From JABDKJ01 sp964609215 (GTDB taxonomy: Bacteria > Bacteroidota > Bacteroidia > Flavobacteriales_D > JABDKJ01), in NCBI GenBank assembly GCA_964609215.1, contig CAZSQZ010000007.1, positions 62,001 to 126,000 on the forward strand: DNA of 64,000 nt, written 5' to 3'. The notes beneath the pieces are model-generated. The model was not told the DNA's origin, did not search any database, and was given only the letters and a program-made list of their open reading frames with translations. The position numbers and the translations under genes were made by a program. Shown piece by piece: positions 10,301 through 18,910 of this stretch (positions are counted from its first letter, which is position 1; every line of letters begins with the position of its first letter).

Positions 10301-10545
10301 AATAGTACCTCTTCATATCTCTCTTGATTCAGAGCATAATAACTTTTATTTACTAGGCTTTCAATGTAATTGGTGTCACTTCGGTTTATTTCGCCAAGCA
10401 ATTCTATAGCTTCATCTTGTTGATCATCGTAGTACTTTTGAAGTGCTTCAATTATTAGTTCTGAAGAGTTTACGGGTTCTTTTTCTTGTGAAATTAAGTT
10501 AACAGAAGAAAGTATGAGTAAAGCAAAAATTAAATAGTGTTTCAT
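7288..10545 (-). CDS. TPR and MORN-repeat (YwqK-like) exported protein
   Basis: A 1085-residue protein: signal peptide (MKHYLIFALLILSSVNLISQ), TPR-like helical repeats to about residue 210 (for example FDEAINLFNDALEKYPVRNEFYTLLGSVYEEKKEYEKALEMYKKSVE), a linker, and from about 350 to the end more than 25 MORN_2-type repeats of the form YYxNGxLxxExxYxxGxxxGxxxxY. Such tandem beta repeats form elongated surfaces used for binding; YwqK is the usual database label. It is the first gene of a three-gene operon with two transglutaminase-like proteins, so a shared cell-envelope role is inferred. Function and substrate are unknown. Confidence 0.87.
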   Translation of the reverse strand: MKHYLIFALLILSSVNLISQEKEPVNSSELIIEALQKYYDDQQDEAIELLGEINRSDTNYIESLVNKSYYALNQERYEEVLLIAEEGLNHFDNEYDLSFIVNKGISLSKLERFDEAINLFNDALEKYPVRNEFYTLLGSVYEEKKEYEKALEMYKKSVEMNLYDAEPHIRLGRMAYHEGKTSQFLMGFLMGILIDPNTDVSNGYLVSLNQLVQAKAESQEPKGLKFSDGDAYDEIDLILQNYSALNKSYKVDSKIDIPLVRQVQVMLEKLDYDDSSEGFWMKNYVRIFKDVYNNGQFEAFSYYLLQSSGNAKHQKIISKKSSDINNLRKYLQVTLSKYCAENPIMVEGEMKNYSRNVSNSLISSLGDYKGNNFDGPWYLYYDSGALEAIGYYDNGKAVGTWTWFYETGEKRREYTLKNELVSGTLTSYHKNGQIALERNFLAGELHGIERAFTSNGKEISYIEYEGSKANGKAISYYDIATPQYEYSLVDDRFDGEVKYFYDSGEVQGSFNYLNGEIDGEHKIFYRNGQVAIERNYSNGKLEGSWKSYYKDGTIKETANYKNGKIFGKNEVFDSDGKLTDETLFDENGKKNGVFTEFHDDGKPYYVSEFNKGVFTAFKYLDVNGEVLSSGDIKKSGTDFNGYYKDGTQYSNGIYKPDGREGEWTFNNEYGFLETKKYYKEGKQDGEDIDYYENGEISSKANYKEGEREGYFVSYYPDGKIYQEGFYKEGKLDNEWKTYNSMGLLARSEFYVDGDLHGFYTYYDPEGGRDYELVYNYGKLIGYNTYDANGEILQKIELDEGCGDVAVNFRNGAKRFETSFLNHIEHGYIKTYASTGTIIQEGDVFNSERNGKWTNRFDDGQVRSEGEYEYGDKIGTWKLYHSNGQLREIEEYKEGKLHGVNITYDDDGKLSNEITYKEGRRNGPTVFYIDGIKEHTRYYKDGKFVEYSYWLPNGDESEMISLGNGTGTVKSYYKNGNLAREYYMLNGEFDGPYKRYYENGNMERETFNDVGYDTGITKEYYNSGQLKMEYENMNDDRNGFYKKYHENGKLAEEGNYIDGTKHGDFKYFDQSGNLVKTTTYYEGDAF

Positions 10546-10807
10546 TTTAATAAAGATGGTTTCTAAAGAAATATTTTAATTGTGTGAAATGGTAAGGACT
10601 AAAATAGCATTTTTTTTGTTTTTTCCATATTTCTTAACAATCTCATAATCAATTAAAAACAAATGATTAAGTAAATAGAGACTTGACTTCTTTTGGTGAG
10701 CGATTTATTCTAACAACATAAAGGAATATAACATTTGTTCCTTTTTGGCGTTTTTCTTGGTGCCTTTGAAAATTCAATTGTATATCTTAGAACAATCATT
10801 AAAACAT
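10546..10807. promoter_or_regulatory. divergent intergenic region
   Basis: A 262-nt AT-rich spacer between the minus-strand MORN/transglutaminase operon and the plus-strand LVIVD lipoprotein gene must carry both promoters. I see no exact TAnnTTTG element facing either gene; the reverse complement of 10599-10606 (TATTTTAG) is a one-mismatch candidate for the minus-strand operon. No RNA gene or convincing small ORF is visible. Confidence 0.3.
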
Positions 10808-12076
10808 ATGAAAAAAGTCTTTTTTATCTCGCTAGCACTTGCTTTAACTGTTTATTCCTGTACAAAAGATGCTGGAACTATTTCCTTGGATTATACCAAG
10901 GCAACAGCTGTTTATGGAGATCTTGATGAAATTCGGGAACGTCCGCTAATTCAAGATTCTAGATCTATAGTAAATCCTGGGAAAATTTATGTTGGTACTG
11001 AGGTCTTGTTGATTGGAGAAGAAAATGAAGGTATTCATGTTTTTGACAATTCAAATCCATCTAATCCGACCAATATTTTATTTATTCAATTACCATTTAC
11101 GAAAGAGTTTTTTGTAGAAGACCATATCATTTATGCGGAAAGCCACTATGATATGGTTAAAATTGATATTCAGAATAAGTATAATCCTGTTTTGGAAGAT
11201 CGTCTAGAATTTGCCCTTAGTGATGCATTAACAAATGATCAAGGACAAACTTTAGTTGGATTTAATTTTCAAAGAGTAAGTGAGAAATTCAAGATTAATA
11301 GTCCTGAATACAATCTATTGGAGAACACTAATTATCTTTATTACAACTACGTGCAGAACCTAATACCTGCTTCTGCTGTTCCAGCTTCATTTGTTGGTAA
11401 TGGTGACGGTAGTGTGGGTAGTGTAAATAGAATTGCAAAACAGTTTGGACATGTTTATGCAATTTCTAATTCTAAAATCCATGTCTTTTCCGATAATACG
11501 ACTGGTTTAGAATTGGTTAATTCCAATGGATGGATTTGGGGAACACAAATGGAAACAATTTATGCTGAAGATGAGCATCTTTTTATAGGCTCACGAAATT
11601 CAGTATCTATTTATGATATTTCTAATCCAGAGAGCCCAAGTTATGTTTCCGAGTTTTGGCACGCTACTTCTTGTGATCCAGTATTGCCTAATGACAATGT
11701 AGCTTACACTACTTTAAGAACAGGAGATTTTGCAGATTGTCCAGGAGATGAAAATGCACTTATCACTCTTGATATAACAACAATAATCAATCCTATAAAC
11801 GTTGATGAACAGGTTATGATTAGCCCTTATGGTATGTCCATAATTAATGATCAACTTTATGTTGGAGAAGGTGAAAATGGCATGAAAATATTTGATTTGA
11901 GCGACCCATTTCATCCTAACTTAGTGAATTTTGATCAAAGTGTAGCTGCATACGATATCATTTCTCATCCAACAATTGATGATTTAATTTTGACCGCAGG
12001 ACCAAATGGAATTGAACAATATGAGATGGATGAACAGACTTTCAACCTAACGCTCATTAGCTCAATAAACTACTAA
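10808..12076 (+). CDS. LVIVD-repeat lipoprotein
   Basis: A 422-residue protein with a lipoprotein signal (MKKVFFISLALALTVYSC) and repeated beta-propeller blades of LVIVD type, such as VGTEVLLIGEENEGIHVFDNSNPSNPTNI, LFIGSRNSVSIYDISNPESPSYVSEF and LYVGEGENGMKIFDLSDPFHPNLV. LVIVD proteins are predicted envelope-anchored propellers; the ligand is not known. ATG 10808 is chosen over the open frame from TTG 10745 because it gives a clean lipobox. The next gene starts 7 nt after the stop, so the two are probably one operon. Confidence 0.82.
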   Translation: MKKVFFISLALALTVYSCTKDAGTISLDYTKATAVYGDLDEIRERPLIQDSRSIVNPGKIYVGTEVLLIGEENEGIHVFDNSNPSNPTNILFIQLPFTKEFFVEDHIIYAESHYDMVKIDIQNKYNPVLEDRLEFALSDALTNDQGQTLVGFNFQRVSEKFKINSPEYNLLENTNYLYYNYVQNLIPASAVPASFVGNGDGSVGSVNRIAKQFGHVYAISNSKIHVFSDNTTGLELVNSNGWIWGTQMETIYAEDEHLFIGSRNSVSIYDISNPESPSYVSEFWHATSCDPVLPNDNVAYTTLRTGDFADCPGDENALITLDITTIINPINVDEQVMISPYGMSIINDQLYVGEGENGMKIFDLSDPFHPNLVNFDQSVAAYDIISHPTIDDLILTAGPNGIEQYEMDEQTFNLTLISSINY

Positions 12077-12083
12077 AGCTTTG

Positions 12084-12866
12084 ATGCAGTTTGTAAGGCT
12101 TTTCTTAATTCTTTTGATTTCAATTTCCTCTAAGGAAATCAAAGGGCAGTTCTTCAATACTGAAAATAATTCTATTGTTGAATATCTAGATGGTTCTGTT
12201 TTTGTTTGTGAACTATTGAAAGCCAATGGGTCAGTTCAGCCTGTTATATTAACTAGTGGAGACACACTGAATCTTAATTTGAATCTTGTAAAAAGAATTA
12301 GAAAATCTGATGATATTTTTCTTTTGAATGAAAGAAGGTTTCACTTCAAAACAGGCCACTTTTTTGATTTTAGATTTGGCTTTAATGTGGGTAATACTTC
12401 AGGAGGCACATTAATCGATTTAGGCTACAATAAAAAGATAAACCCCCATTTAAATGTTGGCATTGGCTTTGGACTTCATTACAACTCTCATAATTTCTCA
12501 AACCCCGGTACTCCTTGGGGTTGGATTTGGATTGATTCCAATATGATTCCGGTTTATGCTAGTGCTCAGTATTACATTTCAGATAAGAGAGCAAGAACCT
12601 TTATTACTGCAAACCTTGGCTTTGCAAACCCAGTTGGAGATGGTTGGAATAATCAATTAGATATTAAAGGAGGCTTACATGGAAGACTTGGTTTTGGTGT
12701 TGAATTTGCTTCGAGATCGAAAAGAAAGCTTTTCATTGAAGTCTATCAATATGCTCAGCAAATTTCTGGTTCAGGTGTAACTTTTGGAGATTTCGGACAA
12801 CCTATTAATTATGATTTCAATCTTCTTGGAAGAAGATTGGGTTTCGCTTTTGGAACAAGATTTTAG
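12084..12866 (+). CDS. predicted outer-membrane beta-barrel protein
   Basis: A 260-residue protein with a signal peptide (FVRLFLILLISISSKEIKG) and alternating aromatic/hydrophobic strands, for example FDFRFGFNVGNTSGGTLIDLGYNKKINPHLNVGIGFGLHYNS, ending in a strand that finishes in Phe (LGFAFGTRF), as expected for an outer-membrane beta-barrel. I cannot assign a family. It is 7 nt downstream of the LVIVD lipoprotein gene and likely shares its transcript. A role as a small porin-like or structural barrel is inference. Confidence 0.7.
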   Translation: MQFVRLFLILLISISSKEIKGQFFNTENNSIVEYLDGSVFVCELLKANGSVQPVILTSGDTLNLNLNLVKRIRKSDDIFLLNERRFHFKTGHFFDFRFGFNVGNTSGGTLIDLGYNKKINPHLNVGIGFGLHYNSHNFSNPGTPWGWIWIDSNMIPVYASAQYYISDKRARTFITANLGFANPVGDGWNNQLDIKGGLHGRLGFGVEFASRSKRKLFIEVYQYAQQISGSGVTFGDFGQPINYDFNLLGRRLGFAFGTRF

Positions 12867-12934
12867 TGATATTGACGCTTGTTGCATTAATATAATCTTA
12901 AAAGACTTATTCAGTTAGCACATTCATTTTATTA

Positions 12935-12942
12935 TAAATTTG
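12935..12942 (+). promoter_or_regulatory. -7 promoter element TAAATTTG for maeB
   Basis: An exact TAnnTTTG match lies 18 nt before ATG 12961, giving a short leader. It overlaps the alternative upstream start at 12940, which supports the downstream start. No clear -33 element was found. Confidence 0.45.
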
Positions 12943-12960
12943 CTCGCTCCAATTAAACCT

Positions 12961-15231
12961 ATGAGCAAAAAGAAATCTTCAAAGGCAGCATTAGAATATC
13001 ATTCAAGATCTCCTAAGGGGAAAATAGAAGTGATTCCCACCAAGCCTTATGGTACTCAAAGAGATTTAAGTCTAGCTTATTCCCCAGGAGTTGCAGAACC
13101 CTGTATAGAAATAGATAAGAACACCGAAGAAGTGTATGAATATACTGCAAAGGGAAATTTAGTGGCTGTTATTAGTAATGGAACCGCTGTTTTAGGCCTT
13201 GGGGATATAGGTCCACATGCTTCAAAACCCGTGATGGAGGGAAAGGGCTTACTTTTTAAAATCTTTGCAGACATAGATGTTTTTGATATAGAAGTTGATG
13301 CTTCTGATGTAGACAGATTTGTTGATACTGTTAAGGCTATCTCTCCTACTTTCGGTGGAATAAACCTAGAGGATATAGGTGCACCTGAAGCGTTTGAAAT
13401 TGAACGAAGGTTAAAAGAGGAATTAAATATTCCTGTTATGCACGATGATCAGCACGGCACAGCAATTATTACATCAGCTGCATTAAAAAATGCGTTGGAA
13501 CTCAATGGTAAAGATATATCGAAAATAAAAGTTGTGGTTAGTGGTGCTGGAGCTGCTGCCATGAGTTGTGTGGACCTTTACATGAGAATGGGAGTTCTGA
13601 ATGAGAATATCGTCATGACGGATTCAAAGGGCGTTATTCGTTCTGATAGAGACAATCTTGATGAAATGAAAAGTAGATTAGCTACTTCGCGAGACTTGGA
13701 TAGTTTGGCAGATGCAATGGTGGGGGCAGACATGTTTCTTGGATTAAGTATTGGCAATATTGTATCCAAAGAAATGATTAAAAGCATGGCAAAAGATCCT
13801 ATAGTTTTTGCACTTGCAAATCCAGACCCAGAAATACCTTACAATGAAGCTATTTCAGCCAGAGAAGATATTATAATGGGTACAGGAAGATCTGATCATC
13901 CTAATCAAGTGAATAATGTCTTAGGGTTTCCATACATTTTCAGAGGAGCTTTAGATGTTCGTTCTACTGCAATTAACGAAGAAATGAAACTGGCCGCTGT
14001 TAATGCCATAGCTGATTTGACCAAAGAACCCGTTCCTATTGAGGTTAGTGAAGCATATGGAGAAAAGAATATCTCTTTTGGAAAGGATATGATTATTCCT
14101 AAACCAAATGATAATAGACTAATTACATGGGTTTCGATGGCTGTTGCTAAAGCAGCAATGGCTTCCGGTGTTGCCAAAAAACATATTTCAGATTGGGATG
14201 CTTATGAGAAAGAGCTGGAACAAAGATTAGGTATAGATAATACACTAATCAGAAATTTAAATGCAAAAGCAAGAAGAAACCCTAAGAAGGTAGTTTATGC
14301 TGAAGGAGACAACTTCAAAATTTTAAAAGCTGCTGAAACAGTTTCGGAAGAAGGAATAGCTCACCCAATTTTATTGGGAAATGAATCCAAAATCAAACAA
14401 CTCATAGATGAGCACAATTTGGATTTACCAAATGTTGAAATAATTGATTGTAAATCTGAATCGATGCGAGATAAAAGGGTTGAGTTCGGCAAGGTATTAT
14501 TTGAAAAAAGAAAAAGGAAAGGATTGACAGAGCATGAGTCGATACAGCTCATGCGCGGACGAAATTATTTTGGAGCAATGCTGGTAGAAACTGGTTTTGC
14601 AGATGCTGTTATTTCTGGAATGACTAGGAATTATCCAAGAGTTGTTAAGCCAGCTCTGCAAATTTTAGGAATGCAGGAAGATGTTAGTCAAGTCTCTGGA
14701 ATGTATATATTATTAACCAAAAATGGCCCGGTATTCTTTGCTGACACAACTGTAAACGTAAACCCTACGGCTGAAGAATTGGTTGATATATCAATAGCTG
14801 TTGAGAAGACTATTCGCAACATGGGAATAGTGCCAAGAATGGCATTTTTGTCCTATTCTAATTATGGTTCTTCTAAAGGAGAGGATCCAGAGAAAATGAG
14901 CAAAGCAGTTCGCTTATTAAAGGAAGCAAGGCCAAACCTTATTGTAGATGGTGAATTACAGGCTAATTTTGCATTGAATAAAGAGAGACTTAGAGAAGTT
15001 TTCCCATTCGCGGAAATAAAACATGGAAGAGTAAACACCTTAATTTTCCCAAATCTAAGTGCTGGAAACATTTCTTTTATGCTGATGCAGGAAATGACAG
15101 GAATGGACTATATAGGCCCTATTCTTATCGGAATGAAAAAATCATTTCATATTCTACAAATGAATACCTCGGTAAGAGAAATAGTAAATGTGACGACAAT
15201 TGCTGTGCTTGATGCACATTCAAAAGTCTAG
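12961..15231 (+). CDS. maeB: NADP-dependent malic enzyme with phosphotransacetylase-like domain
   Basis: A 756-residue cytoplasmic enzyme that decarboxylates malate to pyruvate with NADP. The N-terminal malic-enzyme half has YSPGVAEPC, NGTAVLGLGDIGPHASKPVMEGK, HDDQHGTAII and a Rossmann motif VVVSGAGAAAMSC; the C-terminal half (about residues 425-756) is a phosphotransacetylase-like domain (NPTAEELVDISIAVEKT, VDGELQANFALN) that in MaeB enzymes is regulatory rather than catalytic. Length and domain order are those of typical MaeB. It stops directly against the convergent neighbour with no spacer. The start at ATG 12961 is supported by the promoter element overlapping the alternative. Confidence 0.95.
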   Translation: MSKKKSSKAALEYHSRSPKGKIEVIPTKPYGTQRDLSLAYSPGVAEPCIEIDKNTEEVYEYTAKGNLVAVISNGTAVLGLGDIGPHASKPVMEGKGLLFKIFADIDVFDIEVDASDVDRFVDTVKAISPTFGGINLEDIGAPEAFEIERRLKEELNIPVMHDDQHGTAIITSAALKNALELNGKDISKIKVVVSGAGAAAMSCVDLYMRMGVLNENIVMTDSKGVIRSDRDNLDEMKSRLATSRDLDSLADAMVGADMFLGLSIGNIVSKEMIKSMAKDPIVFALANPDPEIPYNEAISAREDIIMGTGRSDHPNQVNNVLGFPYIFRGALDVRSTAINEEMKLAAVNAIADLTKEPVPIEVSEAYGEKNISFGKDMIIPKPNDNRLITWVSMAVAKAAMASGVAKKHISDWDAYEKELEQRLGIDNTLIRNLNAKARRNPKKVVYAEGDNFKILKAAETVSEEGIAHPILLGNESKIKQLIDEHNLDLPNVEIIDCKSESMRDKRVEFGKVLFEKRKRKGLTEHESIQLMRGRNYFGAMLVETGFADAVISGMTRNYPRVVKPALQILGMQEDVSQVSGMYILLTKNGPVFFADTTVNVNPTAEELVDISIAVEKTIRNMGIVPRMAFLSYSNYGSSKGEDPEKMSKAVRLLKEARPNLIVDGELQANFALNKERLREVFPFAEIKHGRVNTLIFPNLSAGNISFMLMQEMTGMDYIGPILIGMKKSFHILQMNTSVREIVNVTTIAVLDAHSKV

Positions 15232-16620
15232 TTACCATTTAGGGCAAGGAGGATAGGTATCTGTTGTCTTCTTCGTGTTCCTCTTATTCTTATCTTTTTT
15301 AGCACAAGAAGGATTTCTTAGGATTGGAATCTGAACAGCAAAGTAAAGATCCGCAGCATATATATCTGATTCTATCAAGAAAGGTGTTATATGATCTGAA
15401 CCAATTACAAAAGTCCCAAAACGAAGTGCCAAACCAATTTGAGGAGTGGAGTAATTATATAATGAAATAGGTAAAGAAAAACATAACCATCTTGATTCGT
15501 AGCGCAATGAAGCAGAAAGAGTATTGGCTCTTTTAATTGCTGACGTGCTTAAAAACTCAAGGTTTTGAATTAGCGTAGCATTCAAGAATACTCTATTATT
15601 GAGATTATAGTCATATTGAAAGCCAAGTGCCAATGGCAATGCTGTTTTAAATTCACTTTGGGAATCTATAACTAATTGATCCGTTAGGCCCTGATCAACA
15701 ATGCCTTCTAAATCATCAGTAGTGAAATCCGCAGTTAGATTACCCGATTCAGCATTTATTGAATAGTTGATATTTCCAAAATCTATAATTGAAAGTCCAA
15801 TTTTATACTTGTAATCTGGAATTTTACAAGCCCCTTTAGGTGAATGAGGCGTATGATTACCAGCATCCGATTTCATTTTCTTAAATGTTATTCCCGTACT
15901 AATCCCCCACCCTTTACCAGAATTGAATGATGGTTCATTATAAAAGTAATTTGCATTTGCATTTCCAATGATTCCGAAATCTAAGCTATCTCTAACATCA
16001 ATATTAGCCTCTGAGACCTCAATACCTGCCGAAGCTATTCCAAAAAGCTTATTCACGCTAATTCCCCAAGTCCATATTTCATCCTTATTCTGCTTGAATA
16101 ACTGAGCATAACTGATACCTGCTTCTGCCCATGCCATCCCCTTTGATTCCAAATTATTTATTCTGTAATTCCCTCCTTCTATTTCAAAGCTTTCTTGTTC
16201 ATCTATATAATCTCCTAGTTCATTAGGGATGTTTCTAATGAAAGAATATGCGCGAACAGCAGAATGAATGCCGAAGGCATGCTTTCTGTGGGTGAAACTT
16301 ATTGAAGGTCCATAGACTTCAATATCTGTATATGCACTATAGGCCCTTCTTTGCGTGTTAAATGCGGGATTAGATTCTTGATTTATGAATTGGAGTTTAC
16401 TACTTTCAATGAAAGCAAGATTGTTTCTTAAATAGGTATTAAGTCCTGCTAAGTGGATACTTAACCAAGGCTTTTGATCTGCAATAATACTTGGATTTAG
16501 ACGCATTCCAATAGAAGGTGTGTAATTGTCATTTATAAGACCTATACTCTCCTGAGCAAAAAGTGAGGATAGTGAGGAATAAACAAAATAAAGAACTATG
16601 CAGCATGTTCTTCGCGTCAT
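15232..16620 (-). CDS. outer-membrane protein, DUF5723-like
   Basis: A 462-residue protein with a signal peptide (CCIVLYFVYSSLSSLFAQ) followed by ESIGLINDNYTPSIGMRLNPSIIADQKPWLSIHLAGLNTYLRNN and many amphipathic beta strands, ending in a Lys/Cys/Pro-rich tail. The N-terminal pattern and predicted barrel resemble DUF5723 proteins of Bacteroidota, which have no known biochemical function. A role as an outer-membrane structural or gliding-associated barrel is inference. It stands alone between convergent maeB and a divergent OmpA gene. Confidence 0.65.
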   Translation of the reverse strand: MTRRTCCIVLYFVYSSLSSLFAQESIGLINDNYTPSIGMRLNPSIIADQKPWLSIHLAGLNTYLRNNLAFIESSKLQFINQESNPAFNTQRRAYSAYTDIEVYGPSISFTHRKHAFGIHSAVRAYSFIRNIPNELGDYIDEQESFEIEGGNYRINNLESKGMAWAEAGISYAQLFKQNKDEIWTWGISVNKLFGIASAGIEVSEANIDVRDSLDFGIIGNANANYFYNEPSFNSGKGWGISTGITFKKMKSDAGNHTPHSPKGACKIPDYKYKIGLSIIDFGNINYSINAESGNLTADFTTDDLEGIVDQGLTDQLVIDSQSEFKTALPLALGFQYDYNLNNRVFLNATLIQNLEFLSTSAIKRANTLSASLRYESRWLCFSLPISLYNYSTPQIGLALRFGTFVIGSDHITPFLIESDIYAADLYFAVQIPILRNPSCAKKDKNKRNTKKTTDTYPPCPKW

Positions 16621-16744
16621 AAATAGTTTTAAATAATACTTGTTTTGGCTTTCAAATATTGTTTATGTCTTAATGAATACGAATTTAAAGGTGCTTTTGA
16701 TTCGAAATAAAGGGATAGAAGTCCAAGAAAACCTCCATTACTGA

Positions 16745-16752
16745 TATATTTG
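16745..16752 (+). promoter_or_regulatory. -7 promoter element TATATTTG
   Basis: An exact TAnnTTTG match lies 40 nt before the ATG of the OmpA lipoprotein gene at 16793. The leader between them is AT-rich with no visible structure. Confidence 0.45.
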
Positions 16753-16792
16753 TATCTTTAACCTTGATTTACTAATTATAAACTAACTGAAA

Positions 16793-17446
16793 ATGGAAAA
16801 CAATAAGAGATTTGGGGGGAAACTATTTCCACTAACATTTATAACTTTAATTTGCCTTGCTGTGTTATGGCAATGCTCTGGAGAACCGAAGAAAACTGCC
16901 AATAATGCAGGAGATGCTATGTCTAAGACTGCTGAAGAAATGGGTGATAAGGCAGACGAGATGATGGATGACACAAAGGACATGATGGATAAGACTGAGG
17001 GAGAAGTTTCCGATGCTATGGAAACTATGGCCACGGATGGAGATCTTAATTTTGATGAAGGTTCTTGGGCTTGGACAATTCAAAATTATTTAAGTACTGG
17101 TTCTGGAGAGAATTCTTTCACCTTGGATAAAATTCCTTATGACAGTGAAGAAGTTTCAGCAGAGGGAAAAGAACAATTAGACAATTTAGCTGCCTTGTTA
17201 AAGGCATACCCAGACATGAAGGTCCTTGTAAAAGGACACTCAAGAGTTGGTGATAATATGGTGGAGAAAAAGGCGAATAAAGCATCTTCTAAAATAAGAG
17301 CGTTATGGGCTCAGGGTAAATTAGCTAGTCGTGGAGTCTCCGGAGATCAAATGAAAGCAAAAGGAATTGGTGGAGACGAACCTCTTTCTGGTGCGGATGG
17401 AAAGGATGATTCACAAAGAAGAATCTCAATACAATTCGAGCAATAG
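16793..17446 (+). CDS. OmpA-family lipoprotein
   Basis: A 217-residue protein with a hydrophobic N-terminus ending AVLWQCSGEP (probable lipobox Cys), an Asp/Met/Glu-rich linker (about residues 30-80) and a C-terminal OmpA-like peptidoglycan-binding domain (KEQLDNLAALLKAYPDMKVLVKGHSRVGDN...RALWAQGKL...GIGG...DSQRRISIQFEQ). The usual first OmpA beta strand is replaced by LNFDEGSWAWTIQNYLSTGSGENSFTLDKIPYD, a feature shared with its close paralogue at 41173-41871. It probably links the outer membrane to the cell wall. It is monocistronic, with its own promoter and a strong terminator. Confidence 0.82.
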   Translation: MENNKRFGGKLFPLTFITLICLAVLWQCSGEPKKTANNAGDAMSKTAEEMGDKADEMMDDTKDMMDKTEGEVSDAMETMATDGDLNFDEGSWAWTIQNYLSTGSGENSFTLDKIPYDSEEVSAEGKEQLDNLAALLKAYPDMKVLVKGHSRVGDNMVEKKANKASSKIRALWAQGKLASRGVSGDQMKAKGIGGDEPLSGADGKDDSQRRISIQFEQ

Positions 17447-17466
17447 AATTAAAAATAATTTAAATT

Positions 17467-17502
17467 AAAACCCTCTTGTCTTTGTGATAAGAGGGTTTTT
17501 TT
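17467..17502 (+). terminator. Rho-independent terminator
   Basis: A perfect 11-bp stem AAAACCCTCTT / AAGAGGGTTTT with an 11-nt loop, followed by a T run, sits 20 nt after the OmpA lipoprotein stop. The next ORF's ATG (17503) begins at the end of the T run. Confidence 0.85.
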
Positions 17503-17787
17503 ATGAAGTATTTAAAACAAGAAAGTAATGCATTTAGAATCTTAATCGAGAGAAAGAAGCTTCCCCACTCCTCTTTTTCTTTTCGAAAAAAGAATGGCTT
17601 TCTATACATTCAATTTCTGGAAAGAAAACCTCTTTTTATTTTTCATAGAAAAGATTCTACAGAGTTAGATAGGAATGGGCAATGGAAAAAGAACTCTAGC
17701 TATTACATTTCAAGAGATAAGGATAAAATTTACGAATGGAAGGATATTCTAAAAATGTTTGATGACTGGTTAGATAAACTAATTTGA
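17503..17787 (+). CDS. hypothetical protein, 94 aa
   Basis: A small basic and aromatic-rich protein (MKYLKQESNAFRILIERKKL ... DILKMFDDWLDKLI) with no signal peptide or membrane helix and no family I recognise. The ATG sits directly at the end of the preceding terminator's T run, so it would need either read-through or a promoter inside the terminator. It overlaps the convergent AI-2E transporter gene by 9 nt. The protein-like composition supports a real gene, but expression is uncertain. Confidence 0.5.
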   Translation: MKYLKQESNAFRILIERKKLPHSSFSFRKKNGFLYIQFLERKPLFIFHRKDSTELDRNGQWKKNSSYYISRDKDKIYEWKDILKMFDDWLDKLI

Positions 17788-18819
17788 ATCTCCAATATTT
17801 CCTTTTTCAGAGAGAAGAATAGCAATCCCCTTAGTAGAAGGTATTTTTGCAAAAATGATGATTAGCATCACGGTAATAGGAACAGCTAATAACATTCCTA
17901 CAATACCCCAAATCCATCCCCAAATAGAAAGCGAAAGAATAACTACCAAACTAGATATATTCAAAGAATTACCCATCATTTTAGGTTCAACAAAATTTCC
18001 AACAATTATTTGAATTGCTCCCACGGCAGCCAAGACTGCAAGTCCTTCAGAAAAAGAGCCAAACTGAAGCATAGCAGCAAACATTGGAAATAATGTGCCT
18101 ATTAAGGAACCAACAGTTGGAATATAATTCAATAAAAAAATGATAAATGCCCAGAAGAAGGCAAAATCCACCCCAATTAATTTTAATGCAATAAAACTGC
18201 AAATTCCAGTAATCAAGCTCACGATTGACTTTAATGAAATATATTTCCCCATGGAGGTATTTATTTCATTTAAGATTTCCTTGACATTATTATCATTGCT
18301 CCCCTGAGAGAAAAAAGCGGTGATTTTCTTGTTAAAGAAGCGCTCTTCTAGCATAAGAAACAATACATATATCACCACTAGAAATGCATTACTGAACAAA
18401 CTCGTTAATTGATTGAGTAGTTCTCTTAAAACATCTGAAAAATCAAATGAAGCCGAAAATTGCTTTATCTCCTCGGAGATGCTTATGCCGAAAGCCTGAT
18501 CTATTTGTCCCCGAATATCATCTACATTTTTACTATACGCATCAGCTTGTATTTGATCCGCTATACCGTTAATATTAGAGGCCAACATACTTACCGTTAG
18601 AGCCAAAACACCGAAAATTGCAAGGAATGAAATGGTACTTGACAGCCAGGTAGGTAAATTCTTCTTACCAAATTTAATTTTCCCAAAAAGCTCTTGTACT
18701 TCCTTTATGATAAACCATGTAATAATAGCTACTACAAAAGGAATAAGAATAGCCTTTGTTTCCATTAGAATAAAAACGCTAGCGATAGAAATCAAAAAAG
18801 CATTGCTCAGTTTACTCAA
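17779..18819 (-). CDS. AI-2E family transporter (PerM/TqsA-like)
   Basis: A 346-residue polytopic inner-membrane protein with paired N-terminal helices, a long soluble segment (about residues 75-150) and a C-terminal helix cluster with LLNYIPTVGSLIGTLFPMFAAML and VGNFVEPKMMGNSLNISSLVVILSLSIWGWIWGIVGMLLAVPITVML. The last two patterns are characteristic of the AI-2E/PerM exporter family. The substrate is not predictable; members have been linked to autoinducer-2 export and Na+/H+ exchange. The start is TTG: the upstream frame reaches a stop without an ATG. It lies downstream of a terminator serving the gene before it. Confidence 0.88.
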   Translation of the reverse strand: MSKLSNAFLISIASVFILMETKAILIPFVVAIITWFIIKEVQELFGKIKFGKKNLPTWLSSTISFLAIFGVLALTVSMLASNINGIADQIQADAYSKNVDDIRGQIDQAFGISISEEIKQFSASFDFSDVLRELLNQLTSLFSNAFLVVIYVLFLMLEERFFNKKITAFFSQGSNDNNVKEILNEINTSMGKYISLKSIVSLITGICSFIALKLIGVDFAFFWAFIIFLLNYIPTVGSLIGTLFPMFAAMLQFGSFSEGLAVLAAVGAIQIIVGNFVEPKMMGNSLNISSLVVILSLSIWGWIWGIVGMLLAVPITVMLIIIFAKIPSTKGIAILLSEKGNIGDSN

Positions 18820-18862
18820 ACCAATAGAATTTACTGCAAGATGCTATTATTTTATCTAAACA

Positions 18863-18889
18863 AAAAACGGCTCGTTAGGAGCCGTTTTT
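18863..18889 (-). terminator. Rho-independent terminator
   Basis: A perfect 11-bp stem AAAAACGGCTC / GAGCCGTTTTT with a 5-nt loop. On the minus strand it follows the FG-GAP T9SS gene and ends in a T run, and it insulates the AI-2E transporter gene; the sequence is nearly symmetric and could work both ways. Confidence 0.85.
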
Positions 18890-18910
18890 ATTATAGGAAT
18901 AACTTAAATA

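Noticed and set aside
10735..10926. A 63-aa ORF in front of the LVIVD gene
   Set aside because: It is out of frame with the lipoprotein gene, overlaps it, and has no protein-like features.
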